Shown piece by piece: positions 1 to 12,118 of a stretch of DNA of 64,000 nt (positions are counted from its first letter, which is position 1; each line of letters begins with the position of its first letter). Position numbers and translations under genes: made by a program. This DNA is from Nyssa sinensis. Lineage: Eukaryota > Streptophyta > Magnoliopsida > Cornales > Nyssaceae. The notes under the pieces are model-generated. The model made no database searches and was not told the DNA's origin. It worked only from the letters and a program-made list of their open reading frames with translations. The stretch spans positions 1,847,001-1,911,000 of the forward strand of contig CM018052.1 of the NCBI GenBank assembly GCA_008638375.1, written 5' to 3'.

Positions 1-800
1 GTTCGGTTATGTGCTGTCCGTTAATGATATGTCTGCCTCGATTGATACGTTCCGTCCGGTTCTGACATGTTCCGTCCGTTAATGATGTTAAGTCCGCTTT
101 GATTGATATATGGTCCAGTTCCGTTATGATCCGTCCGTTAATGATGTTAAGTCCGCCTTGATTGATATATGGTCCAGTTCCGTTATGATCTATCCGTTAA
201 TGATATGTCTTTGTTTTGACTGATGTATTGTTCCGTTCGATTCTGTTATGTTCCGTTCATTGATAATGTGTCTGCCTTGATTGATATATGGTCCAGTTCC
301 ATTGTGTATTGTCCGTTGATGATACGTCTGTCTTGATTGAAATATTGTTCAGTCCAGTTATGATTAGTTCCGACAGTGATGTGTCCCTGACTTGATTGTT
401 ATATTGTTTCTACCCAGTTCTGTTATGTTATGTCCTGTTCATGATTTGCCTGTGTCCTGATTAGTGTATTGTTTCCGTTTAGTTCCGTTATAATTTTATC
501 CGTTCGCGATATGCCTTTGCTTGACTGATGTATTGTTACCGTCCGATTCCGTTATATTCCGTCCGTTAATGTTATGTCTGCCTTGATTGATATGTTCCGT
601 CCGGTTCCGACATGTTCCGTCCGTTGATGATCTGTCTGTCTTGATTGATATAAGGTCCAGTTCCGTTATGATTCGTTCCGTTAATGAAGAGTCTGTGTCT
701 TGACCGATATATTAGCAATAGTTATTGTTCTGACCGATTGGTTATGTCATGTTCCGATCCGTTTGTATTGTCTGTCCGATTCTGTTTTATTGTACTAGAC
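1..800. repeat. TTCCGTT-rich tandem repeat in A1
   Basis: Imperfect units of roughly 57-60 bp, each with CCGTTAATGAT, TTGATTGATAT and GGTCCAGTTCCG-like words, run head to tail. The same array occurs inverted in A2 (about 5160-5900). It lies within the predicted LTR intron, upstream of its acceptor. Related LTRs have shorter GAACAG/TTCTGTT versions. Confidence 0.8.
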
Positions 801-1447
801 TGCTTATGAAATGGATTTATAAAAATAGTTATTTTTGTAATGACTAAATTATCCATGTGCCTTGGGAGCACAAAACTGGTTTTGAAACCCATGATAGGGA
901 ATCTGTGTTACTCATTGGGCTTATTTAAGCTCACCCCATTATTCTGACATTTTTCAGGAATTACCTCCATTGGATTAGAAGGTACTATGACATGACGTGA
1001 ATAGGCCAAGTGGCATTGCAAGTAAGGATCTGACGGCATTGAATTGTAGAGACTGGTTTATTGTGGATTGAACTTGGTTATTCCGGTGAGTGGTATGTTA
1101 TGACTGACTTGACTGTTATATACTAGATAGACATGGCTCATGGAACTAATGGTACTCTAGAGATATTAGATCTGCTCTGTTGTTATATGCTTGATTTTAG
1201 ATATGCTCTGAGATTAGATTTGTTGACTGACTGGATTTAGTCTTGCTCTGTGAACATATACTTATGATGGATAAGTGAGTTGCATTCCCGTGATACAAAG
1301 AAAAAGTTTTAAATTCCGCTGCATCTGACCCTACAGTTGGAGTGCAATTCGTCGGAAAGTTCAGAATTTGCCTTTGGTTGGTCGCGTCGCGACCGACTGG
1401 CAGTCACGTCCTCGACATCCGCGTAGGGTGGGGTTCGGGATGTGACA
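1..1447 (+). mobile_element. LTR A1 (group 1), right part only
   Basis: This is the 3' portion of a long Ty3/Gypsy-type LTR in plus sense; its left end lies before the window. It is a near-identical inverted copy of the A2 sequence that begins at 4505, as the shared block with GTAGGGTCAGATGCAGCGG and CGCGGATGTCGAGGACGTG shows. It ends GGGATGTGACA at 1447. No primer-binding site follows, so it is a solo LTR or a 3' LTR. A splice-acceptor-like site (CTGACATTTTTCAG|G) sits at 945-958, as in the other group 1 LTRs. No coding capacity is visible. Confidence 0.85.
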
Positions 1448-1803
1448 AAAAACACATACGGTAATGAATTCCAGGAAAATACGCTTATATATACATGTAA
1501 ATTAATATATATACATGTGTATACGGTATTATATATATGTGTAATGTGTATATATATATATATATATTGTAGTACAAGGCAGCACATCTAGGATTTCTAG
1601 ATTAGAAGACATGAGAGATATATATATATATATATACATATGTGTGTGTGTGTGTGTGTGTGTTTGTATCTATGGAATTCAAGAAGCTTCCATATGGGAA
1701 GCTGCTAGGAGTCAATGGAGTAGGTGGGATATATATATATATATACATACAAAATGACAGTACATTTTTTTGAAAGAAGGCAACTAGAATAATCCTATAT
1801 ATG

Positions 1804-1836
<33 letters not shown>

Positions 1837-2201
1837 CTAGACAGCCAAAAAATTGAAGCAGATATATGTAAGTGAGCAACCACTTCTAAACAAAGAAAGA
1901 GGGGCAGTGTGTGAGACATATCCATCGAAGCTGCTATACCAGAGAGAGAAGTAAAGTTGTGGCTAAAGCAAAAAGAAGAGGAAGAAGAAAGGAAGCTAGG
2001 GCATTTAAGGATTTCAACTATAAGCTTTATTGAATTTCTATGTTTTGAACTTAGAGTTTAAACTGAGTTTATAAAAACTTGAATAAAGCCTTTAACTAAT
2101 CATAGGGCCAAAAAATATGTAAAATAGGGTGAATATAGGAAGAAATAGGGAGTGATTTGGTGGAGAAATGAAGGAGAAAATTGAGGTCGTAAGTTTGGTG
2201 A
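1448..2201 (+). mobile_element. LTR H (group 1), left segment with TA and TG microsatellites
   Basis: Host sequence between A1 and B1. It is continuous with 10450-12487 once B1 is removed, as the GGTGA duplication at both B1 borders shows. It holds several (TA)n and (TG)n tracts (around 1545-1568, 1619-1665, 1730-1745 and 1800-1837) and an A/G-rich strand toward its end. Short reading frames here are microsatellite artefacts. The start of H is not visible; it is either hidden by A1 or outside the window. Confidence 0.55.
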
Positions 2202-3481
2202 TGTCACGCCCCGGATTTCTGCGAACCCGATGAGTGACTGAACGAAATAAAAGAAAAGAAAAGAAATGACAATCCAGTAAATTTAATTGAAATATTCCTT
2301 ATTATTCTTCAAATTTTTCCCCCAAGATTAAAATTAAATGCTTGTCCCAATTAATGCTCCAATCAATTTAAATCATGTTTAAAAATGACCCTTAAAATAG
2401 CCTTAAAGTATCTCCAAAAATCCCCCTAAAGTGATGTCTTGGATGACCCTAAAATGTCCTGGGACATGGTCAAAAGATAGTCAAATATCAACCCAAAGTT
2501 GGCCCTAGTGGATGGCCAAACATGGCCTTGAAATCTAGGTCACAACATGGCCAAAACATGGCCCACAAAGGTTCCTAAAACAACCCAAAATGGGACCCAA
2601 ACATGGCCCAAAAATTGGCCAAACATGGCCCAAAATAGTGTCCAAATATAGCCCAAAAGGTGTCCCAAAAAGGTGGCCAAAAGGGTGGTGAAACAAGGTT
2701 GGACAGCAAGGTGTAGCAGCAGGTGAGACAGTAGGGTAGCAGTGGCAAGCAGTGGCGCAGCAGGTGGGCGTACAGCAGGGCCACGCGCGAGCAGGGCACG
2801 CGGTGCCCGCTGCTGTGGGATGCTGGGGCTGTTTTGGTTCAGTTACTGTAGCGGCTGCAAGCTAGATTTTCTGATTTTCTGAAAATTCGCTGTTCATAGC
2901 TGTAACCTATTTTTTCAATTTTTGAATTTTTCTCTAAGTTTTTCAAGCCCCTTTTTCACCCATTCTTAGCCCAATTTCCCTAGCTTCTAAGCCCCCATTT
3001 TAGACATTTTTCCCACTCATTTCAAGGGTGTTTCACACACTTTTCCCCACTTTAATTTTTACCAAAATTTGGGCATAGCTTCCTTTTTTTTTCTAAGTGT
3101 TTTCCCACCTAATTTCCACCACATACATGAATATAAGCTCATCAACAATCCACCCTCACTCAGTGGCCACAATTCCATTAACTCAACATATATCTCCCAC
3201 TTCCAACACATCCATGTAAAATACAATGAAACCACAATCATCATGCATTCCTTTATATTTCCAATACATCAGTTTAATACACATTCAAATAGAAATATTA
3301 TACTTTCATTACAAAGTGGCCTAAGGCCTAACGTTCATAATTTACATAAGTTTAAATACAACAAGTTGGGCTCATGCCCACACATTCAAAATATGCCCCC
3401 CAAAGGCCAAATCTACTACATAATCCATTTCCTTCCTTTTTCTTCAATACTCAAGGAAGTCTCAAGCAGCTGGTGCCTCAT

Positions 3482-4387
3482 CTGAAATATAATGTCCCAC
3501 GAATGGGTCAGCTCAATTGCTGGTATGATAATTCACTAATACTAGCAACAAATTTAGGACATAGCATGTGCAAGTGTACATTTTCAAGCCATACTTTCCC
3601 ATCCCATTGTTTAATGCAATGCAAATACACTATGCGTGACTCACACATGCAAACTCTATGCCACACCCATGTCTCATGATACGGTCCTTCCCCGCTGGCA
3701 TAAATACCGTCTCGTATGTCTCCTTTTCGGTTATATCCTTGATGGAAAGGAGTACCAATGGTCGAATTTTGGGTTTTTCACCACAGGATCTACACCCTCA
3801 TAATGTCCAACACCATGTGTTCACCCACACCATGTTTCCAAGGAATCACATTATGCCAAGATGCCATGATTTCATCATGCAAGTTCAATGTGACAAATGA
3901 TCAAACACATGGTGTTCCTTTTCAAGTCATGCATTAAACCCCACATAATTCATAACTTTAAATTCCCATAACATGCTTCACATAACATATGTCATAACCA
4001 CACACCTCAACACATTTTTTTTTTCAAGCCACAATATCACAATTTCACCAACCACAAATAATAGACTAAATTTCACAAGGTCACTAAAATTTCATAAAAG
4101 ACTAATACATTACACAACCAATTCCCTTCCAATATGTCAAGTAAATATCACATAAATACACAAAAAATACAGCAGTATAATACAAGGGCAAGATACATCA
4201 TTTACAAGGCAACAAAACATCAATTAAACTAAAGGATATTTAAACCCCTAAAGTTCTAACTCTAAATAATTCAAATCAACACCACCTAGGTAACTTCCTG
4301 GCATTAATTAAATATCTACACAACTCAATTAACATGTAGCAAAGCAAGAAAAACTAAATCTATTCCTAGCTTAGCAAGAAACCATAC
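3482..4387 (-). other. Predicted intron in LTR B1
   Basis: On the minus strand a donor reads TAG|GTATGGT at 4387 and an acceptor reads TATATTTCAG|ATGAGGC at 3482. Both borders align with those of B2, B3 and C. The motif TTGAGCTGACCC precedes the acceptor in every copy. Splicing is inferred from conservation, not shown. Confidence 0.6.
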
Positions 4388-4995
4388 CTAAAATTAGTTT
4401 TTCTCAAATTGGGAAGGCTGTGTTTGCTGGATGGCCAAACTGTTTAGTGAGGATATAGGTTTTGATGAGATGAACAACTTCTTAGAAGGAAGCTCGGCCA
4501 AAATTGTCACATCCCGAACCTCACCCTACGCGGATGTCGAGGACGTGACTGCCAGTTGGTCGCGACGCGACCAACCAAAGGCAAATTCTGAACTTTCCGA
4601 CGAATTGCACTCCAACTGTAGGGTCAGATGCAGCGGAATTTAAAACTTTTTCTTTGTGTCACGGGAATGCAACTCACTTATCCATCATAAGAATATGTAT
4701 CACAGAGCAAGACTAAATCCAGTCAGTCAACAATTCTAATCTCAGAGCATATCTAAAATCAAGCATGTAACAACAGAGCAGATCTAATATCTCTAGAGTA
4801 CCATTAGTTCCATGAGCCATGTCTATCTAGTATATAACAGTCAAGTCAGTCATAACATACCACTCACCGGAATAACCAGGTTCAATCCACAATAAACCAG
4901 TCTCTACAGTTCAGTGCCGTCAGATCCTTACTTGCGATGCCACTTGGCCTATTCACGTCATGTCATAGTACCTTCTAATCCAATGGAGGTAATTC

Positions 4996-6290
4996 CTGAA
5001 AAATGTCAGAATAATGGGGTGAGCTTAAATAAGCCCAGTGAGTAACACAGATTCCCTATCATGGGTTTCAAAACCAGTTTTGTGCTCCCAAGGCACATGG
5101 ATAATTTAGTCATTACAAAAATAACTATTTTTATAAATCCATTTCATAAGCAGTCTAGTACAATAAAACAGAATCGAACAGATAATACAAACGGATCGGA
5201 ACATGACATAACCAATCGGTCAGAACAATAACTATTGCTAATATATCGGTCAAGACACAGACTCTTCATTAACGGAACGAATCATAACGGAACTGGACCA
5301 TATATCAATCAGGACAGACAGATCATCAACGGACGGAACATGTCAGAACCGGACGGAACATATCAATCGAGGTAGACATAACATTAATGGACGGAATATA
5401 ACGGAATCGGACGGTAACAATACATCAGTCAAGCAAAGGCATATCGCGAACGGATAAAATTATAACGGAACTAAACGGAAACAATACACTAATCAAGACA
5501 CAGGCAATCATGAACAGGACACAACAAAACAGAACTGGGTAGAAACAATATAACAATAAAGTCAGGGACACATCACTGTCAGAACTAATCATAACTGGGC
5601 TGAACAATGTTTCAATCAAGACAGACGTATCATCAACGGATAGTACACAACGGAACTGGACCATATATCAATCAAGGCAGACACATTATCAATGAACGGA
5701 ACATAACAGAATCGAACAGAACAAAACATTAGTCAAAGCAAAGACATATCATCAACGGACAGATCATAACGGAACTGGACCATATATCAATCAAGGCGGA
5801 CTTAACATCATTAACGGACGGAACATGTCAGAACCGGACGGAACATATCAATCGAGGCAGACATATCATTAATGGACAGCACATAACCGAACTGAACGGA
5901 ATTCCTAATTCGAAGGATACAAGCACATCACGTGGAATGTGATACAAAGGGCGTACATTAAGTACATACATTTAAACAATATAGCATTCAGACAGTATAC
6001 TTTACAAAGCTGTACGATACAACAAAATGTTGTTCTTTGCCTATATCACATGGTTTATTTAATCGTTTCAGAAATAATGGTTCAATATATCCATTTTATC
6101 TCAACAGTTCAAAACGGGCAAAACAGTACGGAATGCTAGCACAGGGATCAGGAATATAGTCAATTATTTAAAAGGACTAAAACCATGTCATAAGTGATAT
6201 AGTACGAAAAGGCATGCATTTAAATAATTGCATTCAAAACAGATCAGTAAATCAAGGGACAGTATCAAAACAGTGTCAGAAGTTACTCAC
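4996..6290 (-). other. Predicted intron in LTR A2
   Basis: The minus strand shows a donor TTT|GTGAGTAACT at 6290 and an acceptor TCTGACATTTTTCAG|GAATT at 4996, a plant-like branch point plus T-tract plus CAG. The equivalent borders are kept in A3, F1, F2, F3, H and J although the interior differs in length and sequence. Confidence 0.6.
5160..5900. repeat. CGGAACGGA-rich tandem repeat in A2
   Basis: Inverted counterpart of the array at the start of the window. Units of about 57-60 bp with CAACGGACGGAAC, GGAACTGGACCATATATC and AATCAAGGCAGAC. It lies inside the predicted LTR intron and accounts for much of its extra length. Confidence 0.8.
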
Positions 6291-6589
6291 AAACTTTACG
6301 CTTATTCCCTTGCATAAATAATCCGATAACCTCCAGGTACGTCAGGCATCTCCATGTATATCCTGAATAATAATCATCAATCACAGACAGATCAGAACTC
6401 ATCCATTCAGGTCTCATTCGTCATCTTAGGTATCTATCGGATTACCTAAGATAGCCTAGTAGCCTATCGCCCTTCCATTGGGTCTCACCCGAGGCTATTT
6501 CATTCTTTAATTAGGCTTAGCAGTTATTAGGATTATATCCTAAGTCATTTAGACTTCAATTGTTATCAGTCAGGCACTCATTCAACCTT

Positions 6590-7720
6590 AGGGGCAAAAT
6601 GGTAATTTTACCATTCTTGTCCCGGACCCTGTTATGGTCCTCAGAATAGTCTTTATATCTTAAGTACAAAGTTCTACGTCCTTTGGACTCCAATCGGTAT
6701 CAGTTAGGTTCTCATTTTAACCATAGGGGCAAAATGGTAATTTTGCCATTCTTATCCCGGACCCTGTTATGGTCCTTAGAATATCCCATATATCGTATAT
6801 ATGAAGTTTTAAGTCTTTTAGACTTTAATCGGTATCAGTTGGGTACTTATTTAGTCTTAGGGGCAAAATGGTAATTTTGTCATTTTTGCCCCGGACTCTA
6901 TCATGGTCCTCAGAACGTCCCATATATCTCATGTATAAATTTATAAGTCCCTTGGACTTCATTTGGTATCTGCTTTAGATCGTCGGGACACATCGGTCAT
7001 TTCTCGTTTTACGCGTTGACTGTCTCGGAGTCTTATTTAGCCCTTCAGTGTTCATAATTATCTCTATGATAATTTTTATCAGATCAGTTTGACTTTTATT
7101 CGACCTCTACTTTGCACTTATAGTGCTCAGGGGTATTTTGGTCATTTTACGTTTTGTGTAATTCTGACCCCGATTCGTCATCTAATCAAGTATACAGTCT
7201 CACCAGTGTTCGGGTTTCTATCGGTATCAGTTTCGTCCCAATCGGACTTCATTTGGGCTTCGTACAGTATCAGGGGTAATTTGGTAATTTCACGTGTCAT
7301 ATTTTTCGGCACGTCAGTTCATAAAATGGACCTCACCATTGGGTCCAGAGCGTCCAACATAGTGAAATTGGACTGTCTGTTACGTTTAATAGGCCCTGAG
7401 TATCATTAAGGGCAATTCAGTCATTTATACCTACGTGTCTGTATTTTTTGGGACCTCAGTTCACTAAACGGACCTCACCGTTGAGTCCAGAATGCCTGAG
7501 ATAGTCAAAATAGGCTATCTGATATTTTTATTTGGGTCTGGGTACCATCAGGGGCAATACAGTAATTTACACCTACGTGTCTGTATTTTTCGGGACTGTA
7601 TTTCCAAAATCGGACTGTACCATTGAGTCCAGAATATTTGAAATAGTGAAAATACACTATTTATTTACTTAATTTGGACTCCGTTTGACATATTTAATGT
7701 CTAGGGGTAAAATTGTAATT
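6590..7720. repeat. ~137 bp degenerate tandem repeat in A2
   Basis: The word GGGGCAAAATGGTAATTTT and its variants recur at about 6592, 6726, 6860, 6990, 7135, 7271, 7409, 7550 and 7692, i.e. every 134-142 bp. Between them recur TTGGACTTCATTTGG, CGGGAC and CCATTGGGTCCAGA. The same array occurs in A3 (about 18955-19945), F1 (about 41575-41701 and 51604-52110), F2 (57360-57905), F3 (45860-46460), J (61560-61800) and C (24960-25380). It falls in the predicted first exon. Confidence 0.8.
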
Positions 7721-8132
7721 TTACCTATTTAATAAAATAATAAAATAATTATTTTATTATTTAATTAATTCTTCAGGGGCTTAATTGTATAATTTTTTCC
7801 AAGATGTGGGCCAGAGTACAATTACACAAAACAGTTGGGGGTTTAAATGTAAATTCAGAAAATAGGGGTTCAGACCTATTGGTTTTAGGGTTCACTAGCT
7901 AAACCGGTCCAAATGCACTGTGAACCAACTGGTTCACTGACCCTCAGTAAACCGGAATTTAATATTCCAGTTAATCTTAATTAGCCCCCCTATCCGTGTT
8001 TCAGTTGCCCCTAATCCCGATTTTAATTTATTATTGCCGTAGCCAAACAGCCGGAATTCGATTTTAAATTTAAAACCTTCCAAACCCAAAACGGCGTAGC
8101 ATCAACACAGTGGCCGTTCCTCAACTCGGCAT

Positions 8133-8155
8133 GACTCGGTCAACTCGACCGAGTC
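8133..8155. promoter_or_regulatory. Hairpin in the A2 promoter zone
   Basis: Perfect 9 bp arms GACTCGGTC and GACCGAGTC with a 5 base loop. Every group 1 LTR has a palindrome at this point, but built from different bases. Role unknown. Confidence 0.5.
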
Positions 8156-9330
8156 GACTCCATCTTCTCCATCGAATGCCCCACTGTTGCCCTAATTTGC
8201 AGGTTCGGTTTTTCTCAATTTCGTGCTATTTCAAGCACGGTTTTCAACAGTTATTGGTTCCAAACGGTTTCTGGAAGTGAAGCCAACAATTTGGCATTAA
8301 TTTCGAGCTTTGAATCCACGGATTAAGCTCTGTATAGCCGATTATCATGAGGGATTTCAGTTCGGTCGTGTGGCCTCGTTTCTCAACCAAATCTCATGGG
8401 ATTTGGCTTGTTGTGACCCTTGTAACAGGGGCTTAAATTCCCCATTGTTTATTTTCATTTTAAAAGCCTATTTCACATTTTGGGTTCCATGGCCGAGACC
8501 TATAGGTTCGGTTTTGAGGGTCCAAATCAGTGTTCTAGGGTCGCGGGTTGGTGGTTTTGGCACCCTAGGAAGGTCTAGTTCAGTTCTGTACATGCAAGAA
8601 GTCAATTGGTTGAGGTCGGTTCAGACCTGCAACTCAAGGTCATCCATGGTGGATTTTTTATGGAGGGTGTGTTTCGAGCCTTCTAGACTCTCTCAAACTA
8701 TTTAAATCCGTCCCTAGGTGTCACAGTAGCTTATGCATGCAATTTATATGGCCTCAATTGACTGAAACAGTAAGCAAAACTTAAGAGGAAACAAATTCAG
8801 AATTTTGGTGTTTATACCTTAAAATCAGATCCTCCTTCTCTTGGTTTAGTTCCTTGGCCATTCAGACCTTCAGTTGTGCCTTCAGTCCCTTCTTCCCTTG
8901 TGCACCACAAATGGAGATGCCATTATCCCTCACATGCATGCACACCCTTGGATGTGCTCTCAAGCCATGAACACATACACACATGCAGCCCTCTCTCTTT
9001 AGATGTCTCACCCTCAACAGATCTGTTTCTCCTCTTTTCATAGCCTCTAACAGACCTGCCTACACTCTACAACAGTTCCCATTTTTGAAGATCTCAAGGT
9101 GAGTCCATGTATATATACTAATATACACATTTATACCTATACATCTCCATATATATAGATATATATACACATCAGAGAATCAGTAGGATCATGGGGATGA
9201 TGTGGGCTGAGGGGAGCTGATTCAGTCAATCATGTGGGGTTTGCATGGGTTGCCATTGGTCAATTTGGGTGGCAAGTTGGGGCAATACAGAGATATATAC
9301 AAATAAGTTGCATACATATGCACAAAGTAA

Positions 9331-9400
9331 TGGGTAGCCTAACTGGTAAATTTTTGGGAAGAATTTATCCTCTCAAAGGTTAAGGGTTCAATTCCTTTGG
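9331..9400 (+). repeat. tRNA-like (SINE-like) block in A2
   Basis: TAGCCTAACTGG (9335-9346) resembles an RNA polymerase III A box and GGTTCAATTCC (9385-9395) a B box, at a spacing typical of tRNAs with a long variable arm. It runs antisense to the LTR. It is not a functional tRNA gene: no cloverleaf can be drawn by eye. Counterparts lie in A3, F1 and K. Confidence 0.5.
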
Positions 9401-9878
9401 CCTCCCATTTGGCCATTTTTCACCATTTTTGGTTAAGGCCACGTTTGGCTGCGCATTAATTCGGTTTCAGTGTTTGCTACAAAACTTTCATTCCGTAGCT
9501 CCTTTTTCGATGCGGTTTGTTCCGAGAGTTTCATATTTCAGTTATCTACAGTGTCAGAGGTTCCGTGTCATTTATTAGTCATTCAGGATTTCCGTGGTTA
9601 ATTAATTCGAATTCCGTCAGTGTTAAATTGACATTATTTCACCTAATTAATTGGTAATTAGGTTCGGGTATTATACCCTATTCTCGGACATGTTTAATCA
9701 TTCTATTGGTCTAGTGTGACCACCGGGAGATTAAGGTTAATTTTCTTAATTATTCCCTAAGCCGGTACTAATTAATAATTAATTATTTAATTATTAATTA
9801 TACAGAGTCGGGGTGTTACAAAAATCCCACTCGAAAAGCGTGTTTCGGAAGCTTGAAACTTAGAGATTTTAGGGCTTT

Positions 9879-9933
<55 letters not shown>
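9879..9933. repeat. (TC)n(TA)n microsatellite
   Basis: A run of TC dinucleotides passes directly into a run of TA dinucleotides. It lies in the promoter-proximal part of LTR B1, between the A2 insertion and the TATA box. Confidence 0.9.
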
Positions 9934-9936
<3 letters not shown>

Positions 9937-9991
9937 CGTGGGATGCTGAAGATACAGAATGATTTCTGTATCTCCAGCCCTCTATGAGTGG

Positions 9992-9999
9992 TATTTATA
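9992..9999 (-). promoter_or_regulatory. TATA box of LTR B1
   Basis: The minus strand reads CACTATAAATACCA. The same box (CTATAAATA) occurs at the matching place in all five LTRs of the B group, about 450 bp from the LTR start and about 250 bp before the intron donor, not counting the A2 insertion here. Confidence 0.65.
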
Positions 10000-11012
10000 G
10001 TGAGGGACAAAAGGGGTAAGGGCAAATGACTATTTTGCCCTTAATGAACCCGAAAACCTCGTTACTCTACAACCTGTTCCTAAATGCTTCAATTCAAAAT
10101 TTTGTTTTAGCCAATGTTCATAAAATTATTTTAAATGAAAACTTTTGGAAGAAAAAATTTTCGTTTGAGGTTGGTTTTGGTCGTTTCCACCCTGGTTACC
10201 TGAGTGGCCTTTTTGTCCAATTCCAGAAACTATTTCCGTTTTTTCTGAAATTCATACAAAAGTTACCTCACAATATTATAAGCATATTTATCTTCTATGA
10301 AACACTCTAAATATGCTTCTAAACATGTCATTCGGTGAGATAATGCAAAAAAAATGCTTTACCGATAAAGCCGACAAAACTATGCATGCGAAATGTCCTA
10401 CCGGAAAAAATGAAAAATTTTTCCTCATTTTTCAGATCTCTATAGGTGATATTTTGGGTGGTGAAGATTTTTGATGGATTTGAGTGATTTGAGGATCAGG
10501 GAAGTGTTCCCCTAACGAAAGCGTGTAGGAAGAAAAAAGAAGGAAAAATAGTGTGTAAAACCCCATGAAATAGAAAGAAACAACGTTGCCAGAAAGTCAG
10601 GCTCTCGTCGAAGCCCAACCGTGAAGCTTTACTTCGAGTACTTTTGGCCAGTAAAACTTGATATGGAAACCATAGAAGGAATCTTAGGAAAAATAGGGTT
10701 GAACCTCGTTAAAAAGATGCCAAAATTCCACCGGCGGTGAGACACCAGCGCCGAAGAAGACACCGGAGGTATGTTGGAGAAGAAGCAGTATAAGGTTGAT
10801 TATGGGTTGGAGTCGGTTCGGGCCCGATCGAAATGAAATGGGTTTGGGTTTTTAATTGAAACGACGCAGTATTAGGTTTGAATTTAAAGTGTAACTGGGG
10901 CATTTGGTTGCATAGTTAATAAATAAATTAATTAACCCATCTTGAATAAGGGATACCCTATCTATGAATTAGATCCCTGTTTGCTATTTGGCTTAAGGAA
11001 AATTAGAAAAAA

Positions 11013-11105
11013 ATATAGGCGCAACAGCCTACTGAATCGAACCCATGACTACTGTGCATATATAAACCCTAAGGCTGAATATATAACCACTATGCCATTG
11101 AGGCA
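11013..11105 (-). repeat. tRNA-like block in H
   Basis: Read on the minus strand: GCCTCAATGGCATAGTGG with TTA following (A-box-like), then GTCATGGGTTCGATTC (a canonical B box). A T-rich run follows the block. It is antisense to H, as in the other LTRs, but sits later in the LTR than in A2 or A3. Confidence 0.5.
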
Positions 11106-11122
11106 CTTGGTTAAAATATGAC

Positions 11123-11153
<31 letters not shown>

Positions 11154-11580
11154 ATAAAGGGATTAAATAAATTAAATTAGTTAAATTAATTTAATAAACA
11201 TAATTGCTCGTTACCCAAATAAAATAAAAGAAGAGTGTATTTTAATTATTTTGGACCTTTTGGACCCAATGGTGGAGTCTAAATTATGAAATTAAATCCC
11301 AAAAAATGCGAACAGACGAACTGGGTTAATTCTAAAACTATCCTGAAGGGCAAATAATGATACCAAACGACCCCCAAAAATTATGAAAATACACACTTTA
11401 GAGTTTTTCGACGTTCCGGATCCAACGGTGGAATTAGGTTTCTCAAATTTGACCCCTAAGCAAGTGATATAGGCAAAATACACCATTATTTGATAAGTGA
11501 TGTGTATCTAATCACAGCTGTAGGACTCCTGGAGCTAATATAAGCCACAAGTGGACATCTTGAGCTATTCCCAACGAACC

Positions 11581-12118
11581 GTGAGTCACTTGAAACTTCT
11601 GACTTAGTGAAATTTTAACTATCATAACATTTCCATATATTGTACTATTTAAATGCATATACTTTGTACTGCAAAAAACTTGGCATGATTCCATTTTGTT
11701 ATACTCTTTTGTTTTGTTTTGTTCTGATTTATAGGCCCTATTCAGGAATTGAGCAGTATGTATGAGTAAGCCAGAGAAAAACCTAGAAGGTAGAGGCCCC
11801 ATGAGTGTCCGCTTATGGGCAGCTAGGAAAGGCTTAAACATACTTGATGATATGCTTGATTGATATATTGGCATTCTGTTATGCTCAATTCTGTTCTATT
11901 TTGCTCTATTTTATTCTATTCTATTCTATTTTGTTCTGATCTATTTTGTTTTACTTGAATGAAATTTAATCATGCATTTTATTTGAAATTGTTACTTTTA
12001 AATGATTAAACTATCCATGTGCTTTATGTACAAGAACTGGTTTTGAAACCCATGGCAGGGAACTTATGTTACTCATTGGGCTTGTCAAAACTCACTCTAT
12101 TATCCTAACATTTTTCAA
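11581..12118 (+). other. Predicted intron in LTR H
   Basis: Donor ACC|GTGAGTCACTTG at 11581 aligns with that of A3 through the following ACTTCTGACTTRGTG. The acceptor TATCCTAACATTTTTCAAG near 12119 has an extra A in the usual TTTTTCAG, so this copy may be broken. Confidence 0.5.

Larger units (their letters stand above)
4505..9820 (-). mobile_element. Solo LTR A2 (group 1)
   Basis: A 5316 bp element with ends TGTCACATCCCG and GGGGTGTTACA (sense: TGTAACACCCCGAC to CGGGATGTGACA). It is flanked by the perfect duplication AAAAT (4500-4504 and 9821-9825). It sits in the first exon of B1; the uninterrupted sequence can be seen in B2 near 40850. It contains, on the plus strand from left: terminal exon, TTCCG tandem array, intron donor at 6290, the ~137 bp repeat array, an AACCGGTT-rich zone, a hairpin at 8133-8155 and a tRNA-like block at 9331-9400. 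No interior domain or reading frame of the gag/pol type is present. Confidence 0.95.
2202..10444 (-). mobile_element. Solo LTR B1 (group 2), interrupted by A2
   Basis: A complete LTR in minus sense, ending on the plus strand with TGTCACGCCCCGG at the left and TCTCTATA at the right (sense start TATAGAGATC, normally TGTAGAGACC). It is flanked by a perfect 5 bp duplication GGTGA at 2197-2201 and 10445-10449. Without A2 and its duplication it is about 2.9 kb, close to the intact LTRs of B2 and B3. There is no primer site, polypurine tract or interior, so it is a solo LTR left by recombination between two LTRs. It has the group 2 TATA box at 9992-9999 and intron borders at 4387 and 3482. Its GC-rich zone (about 2690-2830) is highly diverged from the other copies. 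Confidence 0.93.

Noticed and set aside
3069..3900. Chain of short overlapping plus-strand frames
   Set aside because: Antisense to LTR B1, not conserved as frames in B2 or B3.
1..5900. Large inverted repeat (1-1447 against 4505-5950) as a palindromic amplification or hairpin locus
   Set aside because: Explained by two independent copies of the same LTR family in opposite orientation; A2 has its own AAAAT duplication and sits inside B1.
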